Notes: generated by a model not told the origin, from the sequence alone. A stretch of DNA of 14,615 nt from Sandaracinaceae bacterium (GCA_025056955.1 JANWYL010000050.1:1-14615); one strand, 5' to 3'; shown: positions 1-7,682, numbered from the stretch's first letter. A program made the numbers and translations.

Positions 1-175
1 CTATCGAGCGGTTGTAGCGATGATTTTTCGCCCACGTTATCCAGTTGTTGAAATAGGTGCGGTGGGTAGGGTTAGAGTGGTTGTAGTAGCACATGGGGAT
101 GGCGATGTCTACGATGCCCTCCTCCGTCCATGCCCGCCATCGAGTCAGAGCCCTAACCAATCGGTGATCCCGGTG
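1..175 (-). pseudogene. Fragment of GHL10/YddW-like glycosyl hydrolase, 5'-truncated, running off the left edge
   Basis: Minus-strand codons 175 to 2 form an uninterrupted frame of 58 residues that does not overlap the GMC gene. It contains WRAWTEEGIVDIAIPM followed by CYYNHSNP and, further on, YFNNWITWAKNHRYNRSI. The pattern 'W..W..EGIVD...PM.YY' and then 'W..WA' is typical of the middle to C-terminal part of the glycosyl-hydrolase-like 10 (YddW/DUF187) family, which acts on cell-wall or other glycans outside the cytoplasm. An in-frame TGA at 196-194 closes the frame upstream, and the only start-like codon is a TTG at 160 without a ribosome binding site. The first half of the domain, including the RG(V/A)W start and the DYIR(F/Y)P region, is therefore absent. 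I infer a decayed remnant left by deletion. Alternatively, a frameshift lies near 180-200, but the other frames there show no continuation of the family. The fold call rests on motif recognition only. Confidence 0.6.
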
Positions 176-176
176 A

Positions 177-1718
177 TCACTTGGATGGTAACCTCAGGTA
201 ACGAGCCACCCACAAAGCAAAAGTGTAGATTGAGATTTGGGGCGGCACACCAAGCGAAGTTGGAAAAAGCGAACCATCCGCAACCCACACGTTTTCCATC
301 CCAAACACCTTCCCTTCTTCACTGACAACTGCATTGTGTGCATCCTTGCCCATGCGCAATGTCCCCATTGGGTGAACCGCCATAAGGGGCACATCATTGG
401 GTACAAATCGCGTGACATCCACCTTGTGAAGGTCTTCTTCTTTCCTGAGAACAATAGGTGGAACAGCAGGTATGATGACTTCACGTGCACCACTGGCCCA
501 AAGAAGGCGCGCCGCTGCACGAGCACCCATCACCAGCTGCTCGCAATCGGATGGTGTGAGAAGGTATTGAATCCGTGGGCGTTCCCCATCAAGCAACACC
601 CTTCCCTCGCTCTCGTCATGAAGCATCGGGGTAAGCACCGCCAGATGGGGGTATGAGCGCACGATTTCAAGCCAACTTGGCCCAAACCCAGGCATCAATG
701 CAGCAGCACCTCCAGGGTGAGCAAAACTGGGAACAATCCAAATGCGACGATCTGAACCTTTGCGGAAGTCTAGAAACTCTGTGCATTCGATGCTTTGAGG
801 CACTCCCCGCCAAGCCTCAATCCGCTCCTCGAAACGGCCCACCACTGCACACGCAGGGTGAAGATGAAGGTGAGCACCAATTTGCCCATGGGGATTGGGA
901 AAAGCACTCTTCAGGGCCAGCACTGCACTCCCAATTGCACTGCCTGACAAACACACTCCACGAAAGTGCACCTTGAATTCACCTCGGAAACCACCATCGC
1001 CATCAAGCAGGTGCCCAACAAGGTGCTTAGCCCTTTTCCCATCATGGACGATGCGCATCACCCTGGCGTCTGTCACCACGGTCACACCCGCTTCAATCGC
1101 TCGTGGAATCACAACAGAGAGGGCGTTGTTTTTGGCATCATATGCGCAACCAAGCTCACAAAAACCACTGCCAATGCAGCGCTCATTTCGGTTATGGTGC
1201 ATGCGCCCCCCTGCCCACCCTAGCACCTTCAACCCACGCTCGAGGACACGGTTGTGGGGTGATACCTGTTCTTCTCGGATGGGATTCACCCCAAGCAGCG
1301 ACTCCACTTCCTCAAACAAAGCCTCAAGCTCTTTTTGAGGCAGGGCCAACCCAAACTCCTCACGCCAGGCCTCAAGGATTTCGAACGGGGTACGCTTGCA
1401 AAGGTTGAGGTTGTGAACAGTTGAACCACCAAGGCAGCGCCCCGAAAGCACCAGAATTGAAAGGTCATCGCTCCGCTGGCCTCCCGCTTGGCGAAACAGC
1501 CTTGGGAGCATTTCCTCTTCGCGCTGACTGAATCCCAAAGCCCGGACGTCCGGCCCCTCTTCAAGAAGAACCACCTCGAAACCACGTCGTCCAAGCTCAA
1601 GGGCAGCCATCGACCCCCCAGCACCACTGCCAACGACCGCAATATCGCAGCTGAGTTCAAGAGGGGCTTTGACGTTTCGGCCATGGAAGAGAGGCATGGC
1701 ACTATCATTCAACTCCAT
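177..1718 (-). CDS. GMC-family FAD-dependent oxidoreductase (alcohol/sterol oxidase- or dehydrogenase-like)
   Basis: About 513 aa. An FAD-binding Rossmann loop GSGAGG is at residues 30-35, followed by an acidic residue (E53) where the ribose is bound. A C-x5-C-x3-C motif (C181, C187, C191) resembles that of long-chain alcohol oxidases and related GMC proteins. The GMC C-terminal signature HPMGTLRMG (H449) is followed by VWVADGSLFPTSLG near the end. H449 is the expected catalytic base. The second catalytic position, usually Asn or His in 'GVNPQ', is Pro here (P492 in GVPPQ). The protein probably oxidises a primary or secondary alcohol; the substrate is unknown. It has no signal peptide of its own. 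The frame is open back to a TTG at 1811, but that would overlap the Tat-subunit gene by 107 bp. I chose ATG 1718, which lies just after an AAGAAGAG stretch and overlaps the upstream stop by 14 bp, suggesting translational coupling. ATG 1766 is another possibility. Confidence 0.9.
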   Translation of the reverse strand: MELNDSAMPLFHGRNVKAPLELSCDIAVVGSGAGGSMAALELGRRGFEVVLLEEGPDVRALGFSQREEEMLPRLFRQAGGQRSDDLSILVLSGRCLGGSTVHNLNLCKRTPFEILEAWREEFGLALPQKELEALFEEVESLLGVNPIREEQVSPHNRVLERGLKVLGWAGGRMHHNRNERCIGSGFCELGCAYDAKNNALSVVIPRAIEAGVTVVTDARVMRIVHDGKRAKHLVGHLLDGDGGFRGEFKVHFRGVCLSGSAIGSAVLALKSAFPNPHGQIGAHLHLHPACAVVGRFEERIEAWRGVPQSIECTEFLDFRKGSDRRIWIVPSFAHPGGAAALMPGFGPSWLEIVRSYPHLAVLTPMLHDESEGRVLLDGERPRIQYLLTPSDCEQLVMGARAAARLLWASGAREVIIPAVPPIVLRKEEDLHKVDVTRFVPNDVPLMAVHPMGTLRMGKDAHNAVVSEEGKVFGMENVWVADGSLFPTSLGVPPQISIYTFALWVARYLRLPSK

Positions 1719-2283
1719 CCACTCTTCTTGTCCACCCTCCAGCTGGACGGTTGACCAAGGGGCCATCGTAACCGATTGCAGCCCACGTGGCCGGGCTTGA
1801 AAAGTAAGCAAGCGCGCAAACAGACTTCACAACCTGGAAGGCTCCCCGCAACACTCCAAAGGAGCTTCTCTCCATCGCACGAAGCACCGCGTCTTGTGCA
1901 TCACCGCTTAGTTTTGTGAAACGACCAAAGTGGCCTGCAAGCCAAGGAAAAAGGTGCTCACAAAGTTGGAGCAAACGCTTAAAGTCACGTTGATCTTGTG
2001 CCTCAAGTGAACGCAAAAAGGCATCAACCCTCGCACCGACATCCACAACGACTGGGTCTGGGAAAGGTGAACGAGGTGAAGAAGAATCACCCTCGCGAAA
2101 CAAGCGCTTTGAAATCGCTTGAATCACGAGGTACTCCCTTGGAGAAAGCACCCTGAGCGATCGCTTGACCTCGAGAGGTAGCTCATCGGATGAGTCGAAA
2201 AAAGCCCACACTCCTCCAATTCCTAGGAGCACCCCCCCACCTAGCCCCAGCTTAAGGAGTCGCCTTCTGGTTGTAGATTGCAT
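1705..2283 (-). CDS. Tat-signal protein of the gluconate 2-dehydrogenase subunit 3 family
   Basis: About 192 aa from ATG 2283 (a TTG at 2295 is also in frame). The N-terminus carries a near-consensus twin-arginine motif TRRRLLK (residues 5-11) followed by a glycine-rich hydrophobic stretch (residues 12-29), so export by Tat as a folded protein, or membrane anchoring, is likely. The rest matches the gluconate_2-dh3 pattern: 'LSPREYLVIQAISKRLF' after the signal, a middle segment predicting a helical bundle, then 'FTKLSGDAQDAVLRAM' and 'SPATWAAIGYDGP' near the C-terminus. In known enzymes of this type (gluconate 2-dehydrogenase, fructose dehydrogenase) the small subunit pairs with a GMC flavoprotein and carries the Tat signal. 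The gene overlaps the start of the downstream GMC gene, which fits a two-subunit complex. No cytochrome c subunit lies next to it. The start choice is uncertain, since only a weak GGA or GGGGG stretch precedes it. Confidence 0.82.
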   Translation of the reverse strand: MQSTTRRRLLKLGLGGGVLLGIGGVWAFFDSSDELPLEVKRSLRVLSPREYLVIQAISKRLFREGDSSSPRSPFPDPVVVDVGARVDAFLRSLEAQDQRDFKRLLQLCEHLFPWLAGHFGRFTKLSGDAQDAVLRAMERSSFGVLRGAFQVVKSVCALAYFSSPATWAAIGYDGPLVNRPAGGWTRRVDGVE

Positions 2284-2342
2284 GGCTTTTTCCAACCACC
2301 CCCTTTTTCACCTTGGTGTGCTCCTCCGATCGCAACACCTGG

Positions 2343-4010
2343 CTAGGGTGCTGCTGGGCACACAGAAAGAGCAGCCATTGGGCACATGCCCATGCTACAG
2401 CGGTTCATCTGGCCCATCGGGTCGCAGGGAGTGCCAGGAGGCAGTACTGGTCGAAGCCTCAATTCAACGGTGACGTTCGTGTCTGCCATCAATGGCATAA
2501 AGCTATCAACAAAAAGGTGATATTCCCCTTCAGGAATCCCACGCACCTCAATGGTGGATCGCAGATCACCCCCTCCGATATCATCATGGCATCCCCCCTC
2601 GAGTTCGCTCTCGGAATCCGCACAATTTCTTCGCAAATACAAAATCGTATCCGTCATCATTGAGGTACCTTCCACTTGCGTGGTGGCAATCAAGTCGTGA
2701 CCTACAACCGGTGCATTTGGCCGAGGCACTGTGAATTTCAACACCCGCTCAGCTCCCATCGCACGGCTGCAACGTGGTGCGTTCCCTACCGCTTGCCCCT
2801 CTCCTCTTGGAATCGTAACCATTTGCCTTGTTGTAGAGGGCATGGTCATTCCAGGAGCGGTGAGGGTGACAGTGGTTGCCATCATGCACAGGTTGCGCAC
2901 CCCTGGTGGCGCCTCGCAACGACCACCCTCGCACACATTGGGAGGACGGCAAACATTCATTTCATTGCATGACTGTCCATAGCCCACTTCCATCACCATG
3001 GAAACCCCCGCCTCCATCATCATGCTCCGCGCACCAAATGCATCGAACACAAAAACCTGGACGCGATTGATATCCGCAATCCTGGGAAGTTCACTGCTTC
3101 CTGGCAAAGTCACCAGTTGATTCGTAAATGATGTACCAGCCGGCATGGTATCGAACACCTCAAAATATGGGCCAGTGAAGTCGGGATTGCGCTCCGAGAG
3201 CGCAATCGGCATCCCTCCTGCGTTAAGGGCCCTAAAGCCAATCCCAAGCGCATTTGACTCTGCATCCATTCCGGTGACTGCGATTTCAAAGCGCCGATCC
3301 CCCACCCTCCGCGCCGTGACATTCGTCAGAGTAGGCGCAGTGTTTGGATGAGTCCTGATCCGAAGCTCGTATGGTCCGCGGTTCATTCCAGAGCCGCCTC
3401 CCCCTGAACCCGCAAAGCCAGTCACAATGAGGTACACCGTGCTACCACCCCGTGCCATGAAGCGACCTTCGGTCCTTAGCTCACCTCTTCTTGCGTCGTC
3501 AAAACAGCTGAAGGCCAATTCTTCTGGAGCCGTCATGCAGTTGGTCCTCACTTGAACAACCGTATCAAAGTTCTCGGGAGTCCCATCATTCACCAGGCTA
3601 AACTCGATGCCCACTTCACCTGAGCCTGGAATTTGGACAGCAATCACGTCTTGGGGTGGGCGCATCGTAGGATCTACCGTTCCCAGAACGCCGCATCTTC
3701 CAAGATCCAAAGCCCCAGGAGGCCCCATGGTGGTGTCCCCTCGAATGACGGCTTCCATCCCCATCATCAGGCTGATCTGGCGTGGCATGGCACAGGTCCC
3801 AAGCGTTCCGCCAGGTGGCATCATTGGGCTGTCCGGCATCATTGGCCTGGCGTCTGAGGGGGGCATGCCATCTTGGGCCATAGGCCCTCCATCCATGGGC
3901 ATCGGATTTCCGCCTCCTCCACCACAAGCCACAAGCCCTAGGCTCCACCCTACGATGCTTCGATACAACCAATCAAACGTTTTTTGCAAGCTTTGCACTT
4001 GTTTGCGCAT
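2343..4010 (-). CDS. Met-rich secreted lipoprotein with two PPC-like domains
   Basis: About 555 aa from ATG 4010; an in-frame TTG at 4046 would add 12 residues. A basic N-terminus and a hydrophobic core end in the lipobox LVAC (C29), so it should be a lipid-anchored envelope protein; Gly at +2 does not suggest inner-membrane retention. A Gly/Pro/Met-rich low-complexity linker (residues 30-65) follows. Two similar modules, at about 119-219 and 423-520, share the pattern DT(V/I)-x-x-(V/L)-R-x-NC ... EL-x3-C-x-DD ... LR(T/S), resembling bacterial pre-peptidase C-terminal (PPC) domains common in myxobacterial secreted proteins. Between them lie an Ig-like beta-rich stretch and a Cys-rich segment (C348, C354, C360, C365). 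The C-terminus is a second Cys/Met-rich tail. I count about 42 Met (7-8%), far above normal. No catalytic motif is seen. Function is unknown; it may bind surfaces, glycans or partner proteins. It leads the presumed operon with the Tat/GMC pair, separated by 59 bp. Confidence 0.85.
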   Translation of the reverse strand: MRKQVQSLQKTFDWLYRSIVGWSLGLVACGGGGGNPMPMDGGPMAQDGMPPSDARPMMPDSPMMPPGGTLGTCAMPRQISLMMGMEAVIRGDTTMGPPGALDLGRCGVLGTVDPTMRPPQDVIAVQIPGSGEVGIEFSLVNDGTPENFDTVVQVRTNCMTAPEELAFSCFDDARRGELRTEGRFMARGGSTVYLIVTGFAGSGGGGSGMNRGPYELRIRTHPNTAPTLTNVTARRVGDRRFEIAVTGMDAESNALGIGFRALNAGGMPIALSERNPDFTGPYFEVFDTMPAGTSFTNQLVTLPGSSELPRIADINRVQVFVFDAFGARSMMMEAGVSMVMEVGYGQSCNEMNVCRPPNVCEGGRCEAPPGVRNLCMMATTVTLTAPGMTMPSTTRQMVTIPRGEGQAVGNAPRCSRAMGAERVLKFTVPRPNAPVVGHDLIATTQVEGTSMMTDTILYLRRNCADSESELEGGCHDDIGGGDLRSTIEVRGIPEGEYHLFVDSFMPLMADTNVTVELRLRPVLPPGTPCDPMGQMNRCSMGMCPMAALSVCPAAP

Positions 4011-4018
4011 GGACGCAT

Positions 4019-4046
4019 ATGGTAGCCATAGAACCTCCACTGTCAA
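4019..4046 (-). promoter_or_regulatory. Candidate sigma70-type promoter for the lipoprotein gene
   Basis: On the minus strand an exact TTGACA (4046-4041) is followed after 16 bp by TACCAT (4024-4019), which matches TATAAT at four of six positions. A transcript would begin near 4012, essentially at the ATG at 4010. That ATG has no Shine-Dalgarno sequence at a usable distance, so the site would give a leaderless or nearly leaderless mRNA. The match is by eye and the -10 is weak. Confidence 0.35.
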
Positions 4047-4073
4047 CGTTCACTTGCCCACACCCACATCACC

Positions 4074-7000
4074 ATGTCCGCGCTTCAAAGATCGATCTTT
4101 TTTTATCAAGCACCAACCACAGAAGCGCTTCTTCGGTTGTTGCTAGAGAAGCTGCAAGCACTGGGCCGTGGAAGTGTTTTTGCTCCCGTTTACATAGTGG
4201 TACCCAACCAAATGTTCGCACGCCTGATTGAAAACGAAGGAGCACGAGCCAGTCGCTCGGGCTGCGTTGCTAACCTGCGCTTTCTTTTGCTCGACGAGTG
4301 GCTCTCCCTCACAGTGTTACGTTTGGGCCCGAGCATCCTCCACAAGCTGCGTTCTCATCAGATCGAAACCGCCTTTTTGGCCATGCACCTTACCCCCAAA
4401 GACTGGTGCCGGCTGATTTTGCGAGAAGTGCTGAAGGGTGATTTATTCGAGCAGCTCAATCCCACGCCCTTTGATTCACCCGCCTCGCAATCCCCTACCC
4501 AACGCGATCAAACTTCCGATTTCCCATTTACCAACAACCCCAAAGACCCCTCACAAGGTCAACGCTTGGTTGAGCTGGCTCGAACGATTTCCACTTTGTT
4601 TTTTGAGTATGTGCGCACGCGATGCGACTGGGTTGAATGCTGGAAGCGCGGGCAACTCGTCAACTTGGAGGGACAAAGCGAGCAATGGCACCACAACCAA
4701 AAATGGCAGGCAGCCCTTTTTCATCGGATCATCACCAACTACCAAAACCCGTCCCCCCCTTCCCTACCTCAACCAACTTACCACCTGATTTTTGGATTTA
4801 GCCACTTCACGCCCCTTGCCATGAAGTTGATCCACGCGATCAGCGAATTCGAGCTGGTCTTGGTTTTTTCATTCAACCCATCTAAGGAGCTTTGGTTCGA
4901 AAGCAAAACAAGCGAGAATGAGCCACAAAACCCAATTCTCCACAACTTGGGGCAAGCGGGGAAATACCATATCCAACAGGCTGCAAAACTTGTAGACCAC
5001 GACTTTGAGTTTCTAACCTCCTCACTTTCAACACTTCCAGCCACCTCAGCGCTTCAACACCTTCAGCGTGAGATCATTGAGGACCGCACACCTTCACCTT
5101 GCCACCCCGATACGAGCCTCGTGTTGCTCGAGTGTCCAAACCTCCGGCGAGAGGTGGAAGCGGTCATCCTCGCCGCTGCCTCCATGGTAGCCGCCTCTGA
5201 TGCCATGGCTCAAAAAACACAAAAAGAAGCGCTGCGATGGAATGAAATTTTGTTCATTTACCCAAGTCAGGTTGGAGCACGTTATCTTCTGGAAATCGAG
5301 CATGTCATCGAATCCATGCAGCTTCGCCTGGGATCCCTCACGATCCCTTGGTCCACCCACAGTGCCCTCAGGGCGCCTCGCAATCGGGTGATAGATGGTG
5401 CAATCCGGCTTATTGAGTTTTTTGCCCATAAGCCAACCCGCAAGTCCCTCCTCACCCTCGCTCGTCACCCCCTTCTCTCTCCAGCGTTGTCGGTTGAACA
5501 CAAAAGGGTATCCCACGACAACGAGCTTTGGACTGAGCTGTGCGTGAAGGCATCCATCATTCGGGGGATCGATGCCAGTGACCTTGAAAATTCCTACGTG
5601 GAGGAAGAAATCAAGCACAAGGGGATTCACTTTGACCAAGGCGTCCACCGACTGGCTTTGGCGATGGCGTACCCCCCCAATGCCACCGTTGAACCCGACA
5701 ATATTGGAAGCACAGATCCTCACATTCCAATTGGTGATTCCAATGCGACGCTTGAGTTTATCACGTGGGTTCGTTCGTTGCTTTCCGATCACCAACATCT
5801 CAATATTCACCAATGCCCCCTCTCGGAATGGGGCACCATCTTTCAATCCCTCCTCCAGTCATATCTTCACCCATCGAACAGGGATGAGCACACCGAGCTC
5901 ATGCACTGCGTTGAAATCATAAAAGAAACGCTTGGGACTCAAAATTCACCTGGCGCCGATGCAGTTGTTCCCGCTTCAATCTCCCTTCACCTTGTGTTGA
6001 ATGCGCTCCTCGACCAACGCACCGTAATAGGTCAACCTCAATCCCGTGGGGCACTCGTGGGTTCGCTTCTGGAGCTCAGGGGCCTTCCCTGTCGTGTGGC
6101 CTTCCTGATGGGGATGAGCGAGTTCCACTTTCCCTCTGACACCAATCACTCTCGGCTCGATCTGCGGCGCGATGCCCCCCTTCCCAGTGACCTGCGTCTT
6201 GAGGAACGCGAGCGATATGCCCTGCTTGAACTCTTGCACCAGGCCAAGGATCGCGTGTGGTTCTCGTACGTGAGCCAGGATGAACAAAGCGGAGATCTGG
6301 TTGAACCATCCCCCATCATTCGAGATCTCGAACGTGCACTCGGGTCGATGACAAAACTCGAAATCCAAGAGTCAGAAGACTGGTTAAAGGCCCAGTCATC
6401 CGACTTTTGCAAGCTTATCACCGATGATCCAATCGCGCTACCGCTTGTCGAAAAGACGGTGATCACCCTATCTTCCTCCCCCAAAAAGGTAGCAAATGAG
6501 CGCCCCCAATACGATGTTGGCCAAGAGCAAAAAACCACCTGCGCTTCACCCATCACTCGAAAAGGCTTAGGTATTAACATCAGGATCGACACCTTGCGCT
6601 TGTTTTTGAAGTGCCCAATTCAAGGCCAAGCCAGTCAATGGATTCGTTTTCCACACGACTACAAAAAGGCAGAGATCGAAAGGGAGCGACTTCTCATCTA
6701 CAAGTTCACCCAACACCAAATCGCCTTCGAAGCACTGCTCGCCTGTCTCGCCTCACCTTCTCAAAACGGCGATTGGCAGAAGACAGTTGATGAATGGGTG
6801 CGCAAACTGATTTCTGAGAAAAAACGCAATGGTGAGTTTCCGCTTGGCATGCTTGGTGATGAGCTTGTTCCCCAAATCAAGGAGCAAGCATTGGTGTGGT
6901 TGGAGCAAATCCTTCATTGCACGACCGACGCAAAACTGCAGTTGATGCACCTCGGCAATGTGCACCAACCACGAATTCCACGCAAAGCAGACAAACGCCC

Positions 7001-7667
7001 CCCTCTGATTCTTCCTCTCCCATCCCCCACCGATTCTCCTGCCATTCGAATTGAGGGAAGCTTGTCTCCCTTGCTTGTTGGTCGAAATGGTGAATTCTTG
7101 GTTTACTTGATGAGTGGGAAGGAAAGAGAGCGGTTGTTTTCGACCCAACTCGATGCCTTTTTGGATCATGCACTTCTCTGTGCGATGGGTGAATCTCATG
7201 AGCGCCGCCTCATCACCCTCCACCCAGATCTGAAACCCAACACAACGCCAGAGCCAACCACTTACCCCAAAATCGATTCTCAAGAAGCACGGGCATGGCT
7301 CTCTTCCCTGGCATTTGAGCTCAGCGCACCGGAAATAAAGGAGGAGTTTTTTGTGGCGGATTGCCTTTTGGATTCCGAGCCTCCATCTGTTCTCGGACCC
7401 AACCAAGCCTCTTCAGTCCAGACTCAATGCCTCGAGTGGGCTTCAAGGTGCGAGGAGGTGCTCAACCAGTGCCATGCGGAGTTCAAGGACAAAGCCGAAT
7501 CCTCTCCCCCTTCTTTGCCAGATCACGTGCGTTTTGGCCCTTTGCGCCCTAGGGTTGTCTTAAACTATTCTCCCCCCTCTCGAGAGAGGCTTGCAGAAAT
7601 ATTGGAAAAGCGTTTCTGGTTTGTCGCCCCAAAAAGCACCTCACATTTTTCTCAAGCCCCGCTCTAG
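4074..7667 (+). CDS. recC: RecC-like subunit of exodeoxyribonuclease V (RecBCD)
   Basis: 1197 aa, slightly longer than E. coli RecC (1122). RecBCD unwinds and resects DNA ends for recombination in the cytoplasm; RecC is the scaffold that holds RecB and RecD and reads Chi. Matches run in order. Residues ~40-75 show 'IVVPNQMFARL...VANLRF' (RecC 'SPGM..WL..ANI.F'). Residues ~237-300 show 'LIFGFSHFTPLAMKLIHA', then 'FNPSKELW' and 'NPILHNLGQAGKY', close to RecC 'ISALPP..LQAL', 'TNP..YW' and 'PLLA..G..GRD'. 'LRREVEAVI' follows, as RecC 'REVEVL'. 'CRVAFLMGMSEFHFP' is at ~670-690, as RecC 'CLLGMNDGVFP'. 'ERERYALLELLHQAKDRVWFSYV' is at ~700-735. The C-terminal nuclease-fold part starts near residue 835 (IRIDTLRLFLKCPIQ). 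No ATPase Walker A and no AddB iron-sulfur cysteine set is seen. ATG 4074 has no clear ribosome binding site. recB and recD are absent from the window; the 3' neighbour is an aminotransferase 15 bp away. GC appears lower than in the flanking genes. Confidence 0.83.
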   Translation: MSALQRSIFFYQAPTTEALLRLLLEKLQALGRGSVFAPVYIVVPNQMFARLIENEGARASRSGCVANLRFLLLDEWLSLTVLRLGPSILHKLRSHQIETAFLAMHLTPKDWCRLILREVLKGDLFEQLNPTPFDSPASQSPTQRDQTSDFPFTNNPKDPSQGQRLVELARTISTLFFEYVRTRCDWVECWKRGQLVNLEGQSEQWHHNQKWQAALFHRIITNYQNPSPPSLPQPTYHLIFGFSHFTPLAMKLIHAISEFELVLVFSFNPSKELWFESKTSENEPQNPILHNLGQAGKYHIQQAAKLVDHDFEFLTSSLSTLPATSALQHLQREIIEDRTPSPCHPDTSLVLLECPNLRREVEAVILAAASMVAASDAMAQKTQKEALRWNEILFIYPSQVGARYLLEIEHVIESMQLRLGSLTIPWSTHSALRAPRNRVIDGAIRLIEFFAHKPTRKSLLTLARHPLLSPALSVEHKRVSHDNELWTELCVKASIIRGIDASDLENSYVEEEIKHKGIHFDQGVHRLALAMAYPPNATVEPDNIGSTDPHIPIGDSNATLEFITWVRSLLSDHQHLNIHQCPLSEWGTIFQSLLQSYLHPSNRDEHTELMHCVEIIKETLGTQNSPGADAVVPASISLHLVLNALLDQRTVIGQPQSRGALVGSLLELRGLPCRVAFLMGMSEFHFPSDTNHSRLDLRRDAPLPSDLRLEERERYALLELLHQAKDRVWFSYVSQDEQSGDLVEPSPIIRDLERALGSMTKLEIQESEDWLKAQSSDFCKLITDDPIALPLVEKTVITLSSSPKKVANERPQYDVGQEQKTTCASPITRKGLGINIRIDTLRLFLKCPIQGQASQWIRFPHDYKKAEIERERLLIYKFTQHQIAFEALLACLASPSQNGDWQKTVDEWVRKLISEKKRNGEFPLGMLGDELVPQIKEQALVWLEQILHCTTDAKLQLMHLGNVHQPRIPRKADKRPPLILPLPSPTDSPAIRIEGSLSPLLVGRNGEFLVYLMSGKERERLFSTQLDAFLDHALLCAMGESHERRLITLHPDLKPNTTPEPTTYPKIDSQEARAWLSSLAFELSAPEIKEEFFVADCLLDSEPPSVLGPNQASSVQTQCLEWASRCEEVLNQCHAEFKDKAESSPPSLPDHVRFGPLRPRVVLNYSPPSRERLAEILEKRFWFVAPKSTSHFSQAPL

Positions 7668-7682
7668 CCAACTGAAACGAGG

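Noticed and set aside
20..325. Plus-strand open frame of about 100 codons at the left edge
   Set aside because: It spans the GMC stop codon region antisense, has no family motif, and the opposite strand shows a real glycosyl hydrolase signature.
653..1754. Several plus-strand frames across the GMC gene
   Set aside because: They are antisense to strong FAD and GMC motifs and read as low-information Pro/Ser/His-rich strings.
4034..4038. GGAGG on the minus strand as the lipoprotein ribosome binding site
   Set aside because: The nearest ATG at suitable distance (4029) is out of frame, and the in-frame ATG 4010 is 23 nt away.
3607..4146. Plus-strand frame of 179 codons opposite the lipoprotein N-terminus
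   Set aside because: It is the mirror of the Met/Pro/Gly repeats and ends inside recC in another frame; no domain is seen.
5094..5846. Minus-strand frame of 250 codons inside recC
   Set aside because: It is antisense to a region aligning with RecC and has no recognisable motif.
4074..7667. Reading the large plus-strand gene as AddB instead of RecC
   Set aside because: It lacks a Walker A and the AddB Cys set, and the stretch at residues ~237-300 matches RecC specifically.
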